NCBI RefSeq assembly: GCF_002891295.1
Contig: NZ_LGUI01000001.1
Span: forward strand, 806,001 to 870,000
From: Streptomyces eurocidicus
Lineage (GTDB): Bacteria > Actinomycetota > Actinomycetes > Streptomycetales > Streptomycetaceae
Reading direction: 5' to 3'
Length of the DNA stretch: 64,000 bases
Position 1 is the first letter of the stretch, and each line of letters starts with the position of its first letter. The position numbers were made by a program, and so were the translations under genes. Below the pieces are notes generated by a model. The model did no database searches. It worked only from the letters and a program-made list of their open reading frames with translations, and had not been told where the DNA came from. Of the stretch, positions 57,831 to 64,000 are shown piece by piece.

Positions 57831-59448
57831 CCACCCACGGCACCTGCGGCGACCGGTAATACGCGATCCCCATCGCCCCCCACCGCGCCCCTTGAGCCGC
57901 GAGCCGCACCCGATACCCGTCCCACCCATGCGTGGACCGCGGCGACCACCCCAGCTCCGCGATCCCCGGCAGCCGGGGAAAGGTCAGGTACTCACGCTGC
58001 GCGCGGGTCGAGACCGTCTCCGTCCACAGCGGCGCCTCCACCCCCGCGACGGCGCTCTCCGGGACGCCCGGCAGATAGCTCCCGGGGTCCCAGTCGTAGG
58101 ACCGCCGCACCTCGACCAGGCCGGCCCAGTCCAGGCCCAGCGGGGTGTCCTTGGTGTACTTCATGTCGAGGTAGGCCCGGTCCGCGGGCGAGAGGACCAG
58201 CCCGGCGCCCGCCCGCGCCGCGGCCACGACCTGCGCGCGCTCGGCGGCGCCGGTCCGGTCGTAGCCCCAGTACTGGAGGAGCGCGCCCGGCGCGGGGCGG
58301 GCCCCGGCCAGCTGGTGCCAGCCGATCACCCGCTTGCCGTGCCGGGCGACGGCCCGCTGGGCCTTCTCCATGAAGGCGGCGTAGTCGGCGTGGGCCGTGG
58401 AGTGGGCCTCGTCGCCGCCGATGTGCAGGGCGGGCCCGGGGGTCAGCTCCGCCAGTTCGCCGAGGACGTCGTCGACGAACTCGTCCGTGTCCGGCTTGCC
58501 CACGCACAGCGAGCTGAAGCCGACGGCGGTGCCCGTGTAGCGGGGCGGGGCGACGCCGTCGCAGTTCAGCCGGGCGTACGAGGCGAGCGCCGCGTTTGTG
58601 TGGCCGGGCATGTCGATCTCGGGCACGACCGTCACATAGCGGCTCGCGGCGTACCGGACGATCTCGCGGTAGTCGTCCTTGCCGTAGGAGCCGCCGGGCC
58701 CGCCGCCGACCTCGGTGCCACCGCCGTACGCGGCCAGCCGGGGCCAGGAGTCGACGGCGAGGCGCCAGCCCTGGTCGTCGGAGAGGTGCAGGTGCAGCCT
58801 GTTCATCTTGTACAGGGCGAGCTGGTCGACGGTGCGCTTCACCTCGTCGACCGGGAAGAAGTGCCGGGCGACGTCGAGCATGGCGCCCCGGTGGGCGTAG
58901 CGCGGGGCGTCGGTGAGGGTGCCGCCGGCGACGGTCCAGGGGCCGGGCTGCCGGTGGTCGCGCTCCACGCGCGGGGGCAGCAGCTGGCGCAGGGTCTGTA
59001 CGGCGTGGAAGAGCCCGGCGGGCTCCCGGGCGCTGAGGGTCACGGAGCGGCGGGTCACCGTGAGGCGGTAGCCCTCGGCGCCGAGGGCCGCGTCCGGGTC
59101 GCCGAGGAGCAGCCGGATGCCGTCGTCGCCCCGGCCGGCGGCCGTGGTGACCGGCAGGGGGTGTCCGGTGGAGGGGCGCAGCAGCGCCGCGAGCCCATCG
59201 GCGATCCGGCGTGCCTCGGGTGAGTCGTGGGGCGCCTGGATACGGGTGCGCGCGGTGATCTCGTAGGGGTCGCCGCCGGGGCGTACGGAGGCGGGCGCCG
59301 GGATGACGTGGGTGAGCGGGACGGGTGCCGCCGGGCGGGGGCCGTCGTCGGCCGCGCGGGCCTGCGCGGCGCCGGCGAGGGCGGCGGCGACCAGCAGCAG
59401 GGCGGACAGCAGACGGGGCGGGCGGGCCGGGGAGGGGCGTCGTCTCAC
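57826..59448 (-). CDS. Secreted beta-N-acetylhexosaminidase (GH20)
   Basis: A 540-aa exported glycoside hydrolase. A signal peptide runs from GTG 59448 (R-R-R-P-S..., then L-L-S-A-L-L-L-V-A-A-A-L-A-G-A-A) with cleavage near A-R-A. The GH20b domain follows, then the catalytic barrel starting R-G-A-M-L-D-V-A-R-H-F-F-P. H-I-G-G-D-E-A-H-S supplies the Asp-Glu catalytic pair. W-G-Y-D-R and A-P-L-W-T-E-T line the subsite. It releases N-acetylglucosamine from chitin or peptidoglycan fragments. The AAGGGA ribosome site supports the GTG start. Confidence 0.93.
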   Translation of the reverse strand: MRRRPSPARPPRLLSALLLVAAALAGAAQARAADDGPRPAAPVPLTHVIPAPASVRPGGDPYEITARTRIQAPHDSPEARRIADGLAALLRPSTGHPLPVTTAAGRGDDGIRLLLGDPDAALGAEGYRLTVTRRSVTLSAREPAGLFHAVQTLRQLLPPRVERDHRQPGPWTVAGGTLTDAPRYAHRGAMLDVARHFFPVDEVKRTVDQLALYKMNRLHLHLSDDQGWRLAVDSWPRLAAYGGGTEVGGGPGGSYGKDDYREIVRYAASRYVTVVPEIDMPGHTNAALASYARLNCDGVAPPRYTGTAVGFSSLCVGKPDTDEFVDDVLGELAELTPGPALHIGGDEAHSTAHADYAAFMEKAQRAVARHGKRVIGWHQLAGARPAPGALLQYWGYDRTGAAERAQVVAAARAGAGLVLSPADRAYLDMKYTKDTPLGLDWAGLVEVRRSYDWDPGSYLPGVPESAVAGVEAPLWTETVSTRAQREYLTFPRLPGIAELGWSPRSTHGWDGYRVRLAAQGARWGAMGIAYYRSPQVPWVG

Positions 59449-59657
59449 GAGGGTCCCTTCGGCGTGCTGCTCGGGGGAGGTACTCGGACGGAAGGCTCGG
59501 GTGGAGGTCTCGGCGGAGGAGCGGAAAACACGCGCACGGACGACCACTTGGCTACCGTCCGCCCCGCCCGGCGTCAAGCCTCCCGGCGGCGCGGCGGGGC
59601 CGGTTCCGCGTGTGCCGCACCCCTCTCGGCCGGGTTCCCGCCTGCGAGAATCCCCCC

Positions 59658-60569
59658 ATGGCTGAGATCCTTCAGAAGGACGGCATGTGGACGTTCGACG
59701 GCGGCACGATACGCATCGTGCCGGGCCGCGAGCGCGGTGTGCATCTGATGCGGCAGACGCTCGGTGAGCTGACCGTGCCGCTGGCGGCGGTGGCGGGCGT
59801 GGCTTTCGAACCGGGCCGTAAGAACGGGCGGCTGCGGCTGCGGCTGCGGGACGGCGCCGATCCGTTGTCGCAGGTCGTCCGGGGCCGGCTGGCGGACGCG
59901 GCGGATCCGTACCAGCTGGTGGTGGAGAACGACCGCTCGGGCGTCGCGGAGTACTTCGTGGACGAGGTCCGCAACGCCCTGCTGCTGGAGCAGGTGCCGG
60001 CGGGTTCGACGGACCGCTATCTGCTGCCGGGCCCGGCGGTGCCGCTGTCGGTGGGCGCCGGGGACGGCACGGTCTCCTTCGACGGGGAGCGGGTCCGCCT
60101 GGAGTGGAACTGGACGACGGAGGAGAGCAAGAGCTCGGCGGGGCCCCAGGAGCTGCCGCTCACACAGATCGCTTCCGTGGAGTGGCTGCCGTCCGCCGGG
60201 CTGGAGAACGGCTATCTGCGGTTCACGACGACCGGGGCGCGGCCCAAGCTGTCGCCGAAGCACGATCCGTACGCCGTGGAGCTCTACGGCTTCAAGAAGG
60301 ACCCGCTGATGGCGCTGGCCGCGGCGGCGGTCACGGTCCGGATGCCGCACCCGTACGGTTCGTCGGCGGCGGTCGCCGGGACGGCCGTACCGGCGCTCGG
60401 CCCGGCCGGCGGGACCACGGCGGCGCCCGCGCCGGCCGCCGTCGAGCAGGACGCGGATCATGACGCCCTGCTGCGCCGGCTGCGCGAGCTGGGTGAGCTG
60501 CACCACGCCGGTGTGCTCACGGAGGACGAGTTCAGTGCGGCGAAACAAGCCGTTTTGAAGCGTTTCTAG
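59658..60569 (+). CDS. DUF4429 domain protein with C-terminal SHOCT motif
   Basis: A 303-aa cytosolic protein. Two beta-rich DUF4429 modules are visible: W-T-F-D-G-G-T-I-R-I near residue 10 with L-P-L-A-A-V-A-G-V-style strand, and V-S-F-D-G-E-R-V-R-L-E-W near residue 140 with L-P-L-T-Q-I-A-S-V-E-W. An Ala/Pro linker leads to a C-terminal SHOCT helix pair: L-R-R-L-R-E-L-G-E-L-H-H-A-G-V-L-T-E-D-E-F. Similar proteins bind other macromolecules, but no function is established. The terminator-like palindrome at 60598 follows. Confidence 0.87.
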   Translation: MAEILQKDGMWTFDGGTIRIVPGRERGVHLMRQTLGELTVPLAAVAGVAFEPGRKNGRLRLRLRDGADPLSQVVRGRLADAADPYQLVVENDRSGVAEYFVDEVRNALLLEQVPAGSTDRYLLPGPAVPLSVGAGDGTVSFDGERVRLEWNWTTEESKSSAGPQELPLTQIASVEWLPSAGLENGYLRFTTTGARPKLSPKHDPYAVELYGFKKDPLMALAAAAVTVRMPHPYGSSAAVAGTAVPALGPAGGTTAAPAPAAVEQDADHDALLRRLRELGELHHAGVLTEDEFSAAKQAVLKRF

Positions 60570-60597
60570 TCACTCATCCCCCCCGTTTTCATGGATC

Positions 60598-60617
60598 CCT
60601 GCCCGATTTCGGGCAGG
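60598..60617 (+). terminator. Palindromic terminator after the DUF4429 gene
   Basis: CCTGCCCGA pairs perfectly with TCGGGCAGG around a TT loop, followed by ATTCTT. It lies 29 bp after the DUF4429 stop and 55 bp before the next gene. Confidence 0.55.
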
Positions 60618-60671
60618 ATTCTTGCGAATGGCCCGGTTACCCATCAATATCAACGGGTGCTCGAACGCCGT

Positions 60672-60932
60672 ATGACCCATGACGACCTGGTGGACCACCT
60701 GGTGCGCAGCACGCCGCTTCAGCGCGGCGAGGCCGCCCGGGTGGTCCTGGACGTCCTGGCGTACTTCGACGAGACGACCGAGACCTTTGTGCGCCGCCGG
60801 CACCGCGAGCTCCAGTCGGGCGGCCTGCACAACGCGGAGATCTTCGAGCGGATCGCGGCAGAGCTGCCGCACCGCGCGGTGGCTCCGCCGGAGCTCTCGC
60901 TGCGGCAGCTGCGCCGCATCGTCTACGGCTGA
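60672..60932 (+). CDS. Small conserved hypothetical protein
   Basis: An 86-aa protein starting M-T-H-D-D-L-V-D-H-L-V-R. It looks wholly helical: the first half (L-Q-R-G-E-A-A-R-V-V-L-D-V-L-A-Y-F-D-E-T-T-) resembles a histone-like or DUF2267-type helical hairpin, and the second half is basic (V-R-R-R-H-R-E-L, L-R-Q-L-R-R-I-V-Y-G). I recall homologues just upstream of glmS in other Streptomyces. No function is known. The gap to glmS is 61 bp, so co-transcription is possible. Confidence 0.75.
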   Translation: MTHDDLVDHLVRSTPLQRGEAARVVLDVLAYFDETTETFVRRRHRELQSGGLHNAEIFERIAAELPHRAVAPPELSLRQLRRIVYG

Positions 60933-60993
60933 TACGCGGCGGCTCCTGCCGCTGCCGAGCATCACTGATCGTTTGCCTGGGAGGGTCAACACC

Positions 60994-62814
60994 ATGTGCG
61001 GAATCGTCGGATATATCGGTAAGCGCGATGTCGCGCCGCTGCTGCTGGAGGGCCTCCAGCGCCTGGAGTACCGCGGCTACGACTCCGCCGGTATCGCCCT
61101 GCACGCGAGCGGCAAGGCCGGCGGCCTGAAGACCGCCAAGGCCAAGGGCCGCGTCCGCGAGCTGGAGGCCCGCCTCCCCAAGCGCTTCGCGGGCACCACC
61201 GGCATCGCCCACACCCGCTGGGCCACCCACGGCGCCCCCAACGACGTCAACGCCCACCCGCACATGGACAACGACGAGAAGGTCGCCGTCGTCCACAACG
61301 GCATCATCGACAACGCCTCCGAGCTGCGCGCCCGGCTGACCGCCGAGGGCGTCACCTTCCTCTCCGACACGGACACCGAGGTCCTCGCGCACCTCATCGG
61401 CCGCTCCCGGGCCGAGACCCTGGAGGAGAAGGTCCGCGAGGCGGTCCGGCACATCGAGGGCACCTACGGCCTCGCCGTGCTGCACGCCGACTTCCCGGAC
61501 CGCATCGTCGTGGCCCGCAACGGCTCGCCCGTCGTCCTCGGCATAGGCGAGAAGGAGATGTTCGTCTCCTCCGACGTCGCCGCGCTGGTCAGCCACACCC
61601 GCCAGGTCGTCACCCTTGAGGACGGCGAGATGGCCACCCTCAAGGCCGACGACTACCGCACGTACACCACCGAGGGCTCCCGCACCTCGGCCCAGCCGAC
61701 CACCGTCGAGTGGGAGGCCGAGTCGTACGACATGGGCGGCCACGACACGTACATGCACAAGGAGATCTACGAGCAGGCCGACGCCGTGGACCGCGCCCTG
61801 CGCGGCCGGATCGACGACCGATTCTCCACCGTGCACCTGGGCGGCCTGAACCTCGACGCCCGTGACGCCCGCGCCGTGCGCCGGGTGAAGATCCTGGGCT
61901 GCGGCACCTCGTACCACGCGGGCCAGATCGGCGCCCAGATGATCGAGGAGCTCGCCCGCATCCCCGCGGACGCCGAGCCGGCCTCCGAGTTCCGCTACCG
62001 CAACCCGGTCGTGGACCCCGACACCCTCTACATCGCGGTCTCCCAGTCCGGTGAGACCTATGACGTGCTCGCCGCCGTCCAGGAGCTCAAGCGCAAGGGC
62101 GCCCGCGTCCTCGGCCTGGTGAACGTGGTCGGCTCCGCGATCGCCCGCGAGACCGACGGCGGCATCTACGTGCACGCCGGCCCCGAGGTCTGCGTCGTCT
62201 CCACCAAGTGCTTCACCAACATGGTGGTCTCCTTCGGGCTGCTCGCCCTGCACCTGGGCCGCACCCGCGACCTGTCCGTCGCCGACGGCAAGCGGATCAT
62301 CGAGGGCCTGCGCAAGCTGCCCGCGCAGATCGCCGAGATCCTGGCGAACGAGGGCGAGATCGAGAAGCTCGCCGCGGAGTACGCCGACGCCAAGTCGATG
62401 CTGTTCATCGGCCGGGTGCGCGGCTACCCGGTGGCCCGCGAGGCGTCGCTGAAGCTCAAGGAGGTCTCGTACATCCACGCCGAGGCGTACCCCGCCTCCG
62501 AGCTCAAGCACGGCCCGCTGGCGCTCATCGAGCCGGCCATGCCGACCGTCGCGATCGTCCCGGACGACGAGCTGCTGGAGAAGAACCGCGCCGCGCTGGA
62601 GGAGATCAAGGCCCGCAGCGGCCGTATCCTCGCCGTCGCGCACCAGGTGCAGGAGAAGGCCGACCACACGATCGTGGTGCCGAAGAACGAGCACGAGCTC
62701 GACGCCATCCTGATGGGCATCCCGCTCCAGCTCTTCGCCTACCACACGGCCAAGGCCATGGGCCGGGACATCGACAAGCCGCGCAACCTGGCGAAGTCCG
62801 TCACGGTCGAGTAG
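60994..62814 (+). CDS. glmS: Glutamine-fructose-6-phosphate aminotransferase
   Basis: A 606-aa enzyme that makes glucosamine 6-phosphate, the first step to peptidoglycan precursors. Cys2 after the initiator Met (M-C-G-I-V-G-Y-I-G) is the glutaminase nucleophile. Y-R-G-Y-D-S-A-G and H-T-R-W-A-T-H-G are the class II amidotransferase motifs. Two SIS domains follow (C-G-T-S-Y-H-A-G near residue 305; S-Q-S-G-E-T near 350), and the end is K-S-V-T-V-E. GGGAGGG is a strong ribosome site. No glmS ribozyme-like leader can be seen, as expected in actinobacteria. Streptomyces often has more than one glmS copy. Confidence 0.96.
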   Translation: MCGIVGYIGKRDVAPLLLEGLQRLEYRGYDSAGIALHASGKAGGLKTAKAKGRVRELEARLPKRFAGTTGIAHTRWATHGAPNDVNAHPHMDNDEKVAVVHNGIIDNASELRARLTAEGVTFLSDTDTEVLAHLIGRSRAETLEEKVREAVRHIEGTYGLAVLHADFPDRIVVARNGSPVVLGIGEKEMFVSSDVAALVSHTRQVVTLEDGEMATLKADDYRTYTTEGSRTSAQPTTVEWEAESYDMGGHDTYMHKEIYEQADAVDRALRGRIDDRFSTVHLGGLNLDARDARAVRRVKILGCGTSYHAGQIGAQMIEELARIPADAEPASEFRYRNPVVDPDTLYIAVSQSGETYDVLAAVQELKRKGARVLGLVNVVGSAIARETDGGIYVHAGPEVCVVSTKCFTNMVVSFGLLALHLGRTRDLSVADGKRIIEGLRKLPAQIAEILANEGEIEKLAAEYADAKSMLFIGRVRGYPVAREASLKLKEVSYIHAEAYPASELKHGPLALIEPAMPTVAIVPDDELLEKNRAALEEIKARSGRILAVAHQVQEKADHTIVVPKNEHELDAILMGIPLQLFAYHTAKAMGRDIDKPRNLAKSVTVE

Positions 62815-62891
62815 GCACCCCGCAGGACCGGCCCCGCACGGGGCCCTCGATACCCGGACCCGCTCACCTGTCTGCGGCGGGTCCGTACAGG

Positions 62892-62935
62892 ACAGCCCTC
62901 CCCACGCGTACCACCCGGCGCGCGGGGAGGGCTGT
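62892..62935 (+). terminator. Terminator after glmS
   Basis: ACAGCCCTCCCC (62892-62903) pairs with GGGGAGGGCTGT (62924-62935). Inner CGCG pairs shorten the loop. It lies 77 bp past the glmS stop. Confidence 0.75.
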
Positions 62936-63164
62936 TCCCCTTGCCGGCGCCGCCCTCGCGCCGGCGGTGATGCCACCGGTTCCGGGAACCGTCACCTCCC
63001 GTCCGGCGGCACGCCATCCGAGCGGTACCTACCCTTCACCGGGACGGTCCCCACCTGCTACGCGCGGGTAGATTCCACAGATTCCACGGGTCCGCGCAGT
63101 GCCCGGCACAACGGGCGCGGACGATCACCGTCCGTACGGGGTGCCGGAGTTGACCCGCCGGAAC

Positions 63165-63239
63165 GGGCCCCGCCACGGGGGCCGGAGGCGGGCCCCGCCA
63201 GAGGGGCTAGGGGCGGGCCCCGCCACAGGGGCTAAGGGA
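63165..63239 (-). repeat. 25-bp tandem repeat (3 copies) ending in the stress protein gene
   Basis: Three 25-bp units each begin GGGCCCCGCCA (63165, 63190, 63215). The last overlaps the TAG stop of the universal stress protein gene by several bases. The rest of 62936-63164 shows no gene. Confidence 0.85.
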
Positions 63240-63753
63240 TGACCACGACCGGCCGCTGGGCGCGCCGCGCCAGCCGCCCCGCCACCGAGCCGAAGATCCG
63301 GCCGACCAGGCCGTGGGTGGAGCCGACGACGATGGCGTCCGCCGAATACTCCCGCCCGACTTCTTCGAGTTCATGGCAGATGTCCCCACCGCGCTCGACG
63401 AGGATCCACGGGACCTCCGACAGGTGGTCCGCACAGGCCAGTTCCAGGCCGAGGACCTCGGTGCGGTGGTCGGGGACGTCCACGAAGACCGGGGGTTCAC
63501 AGCCCGCCCACACCGTCGTCGGCAGCCGGTTGGCCACATGGACGATGATCAGGCCCGAGCCGGAGCGCCGGGCCATCCCGATTGCATACGCAAGCGCTCG
63601 CTCGCTCGAAGTGGAACCGTCGAAGCCCACCACGACGCCGTGCTGGAACGCCGGATCGCAGGAATGGCGTGTTTCTTCCGCCGCTTCGGGGTGCGCCGCG
63701 TGATCGGCGACCCGCTTGCGGTCCGCGGGTTCGGAGAATTCGTGACCGGCCAT
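63232..63753 (-). CDS. Universal stress protein
   Basis: A 173-aa single-domain UspA-fold protein. V-V-V-G-F-D-G-S-T-S-S at about residue 40 opens the domain. The ATP-binding-type motif A-I-V-V-G-S-T-H-G-L-V-G-R-I-F-G-S-V-A (G-2x-G-9x-G-S) is intact near residues 145-165, so it should bind nucleotide. An N-terminal 35-residue acidic/His extension precedes it. The ATG at 63753 has only a weak ribosome site. The 3' end overlaps a 25-bp repeat. Role: general stress, poorly defined. Confidence 0.9.
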   Translation of the reverse strand: MAGHEFSEPADRKRVADHAAHPEAAEETRHSCDPAFQHGVVVGFDGSTSSERALAYAIGMARRSGSGLIIVHVANRLPTTVWAGCEPPVFVDVPDHRTEVLGLELACADHLSEVPWILVERGGDICHELEEVGREYSADAIVVGSTHGLVGRIFGSVAGRLARRAQRPVVVIP

Positions 63754-64000
63754 CGGTGTCTCGGCGAAGGGAGTCCTCGTGCGGAGGGGAAGGGCGGTGG
63801 GCTGGTTGGAGTTGTCAGGGGCTGTCGGGCGACGTCGGAGGGGCGGCGCCCGGATGGATCAAGGACGGAAAATCCGTCCGGGATTCATCTTTTCAAGCAC
63901 TTACCCATAAGGGTACGGCGACACTCATCGCCTGCCCAGGGGCCGCCGGGCACGCCACGGGCGCCAGGGCGTTCCCCGGAGCATGCACGAGGCCGGGCCG
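63754..64000. promoter_or_regulatory. Upstream region of the universal stress protein gene
   Basis: The end of the window has no gene. A perfect inverted repeat GGACGGA-AAA-TCCGTCC (63863-63879) lies 110 bp upstream of the start, followed by a relatively AT-rich patch (63880-63912). It could be an operator and promoter; no sigma-factor boxes can be assigned safely. Confidence 0.4.

Noticed and set aside
62739..63017. Minus-strand open frame with the sequence A-Y-S-T-V-T-D-F-A-R
   Set aside because: It is the complement of the conserved glmS C terminus, a known type of spurious call.

Overview
The window is about 64 kb of very GC-rich chromosomal DNA, almost certainly from a Streptomyces. Third codon positions are nearly always G or C, GTG starts and 4-base GTGA/ATGA overlaps are common, and several TetR, LysR and ECF-type regulators are present. 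The succession mmsA, copZ-copA, citA, recD2, agmatinase, methylcrotonyl-CoA carboxylase cluster, hexosaminidase and glmS resembles, from memory, a conserved core segment of Streptomyces chromosomes, here interrupted by accessory blocks. No rRNA, tRNA, CRISPR array, transposase or phage gene was seen.

Layout. 1-950: end of a fluoride channel gene, then a two-gene DUF6247/RelE-like pair that may be a toxin-antitoxin module. 961-5395: a LysR regulator divergent from sdhC-sdhA-sdhB (succinate dehydrogenase/fumarate reductase). 5494-12211: an ECF sigma factor joined to a zinc finger, a membrane segment and an extracellular CAP domain but split by an apparent frameshift; two PH-domain membrane proteins divergent from a TetR regulator; and a FUSC-family transporter. 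12384-13016: a VOC protein and a small HTH protein. 13543-23597: a myo-inositol catabolic locus. Two Gfo/Idh/MocA dehydrogenases and an IolE-like dehydratase lie on the minus strand; iolC, an aldolase-like gene, iolB, iolD and mmsA lie on the plus strand. Together they can convert myo-inositol to acetyl-CoA. No transporter or dedicated regulator lies in the window. 23704-26319: a copper operon (CsoR-type site, chaperone, P1B ATPase). 26320-30426: an intergenic region with two hairpins that share one 12-nt loop, then citrate synthase and RecD2 helicase.

30650-35414 is a divergent sugar-catabolism-like cluster (two TIM-barrel isomerases, a DUF993 protein, a dehydrogenase, a TetR regulator). It is followed by a perfect 27-copy heptanucleotide array upstream of a lipoprotein gene, an S37 secreted peptidase, a fused two-half ABC exporter and an esterase-like/phytase-family secreted protein. 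A nested minisatellite (43752-44205) precedes a kdpB gene that lacks kdpA and kdpC. From 46591: agmatinase, a phosphatase-like protein, a small membrane protein, TesB thioesterase, and a leucine/acyl-CoA catabolic cluster (acyl-CoA dehydrogenase; TetR; carboxylase beta and alpha subunits; HMG-CoA lyase; acyl-CoA dehydrogenase) with three related 14-bp operator-like sites. The window ends with a GH20 hexosaminidase, a DUF4429/SHOCT protein, a small conserved protein, glmS and a universal stress protein.

Themes: tandem repeats of several periods (7, 25, 45 and about 124-144 bp) and at least four copies of one intergenic repeat family give the segment its unusual character. The most notable observations are the frameshifted sigma-CAP fusion, the twin-loop hairpins beside citA, the repeat tail on IolC, the heptamer arrays, the orphan KdpB and the possible DUF6247 toxin-antitoxin pair.
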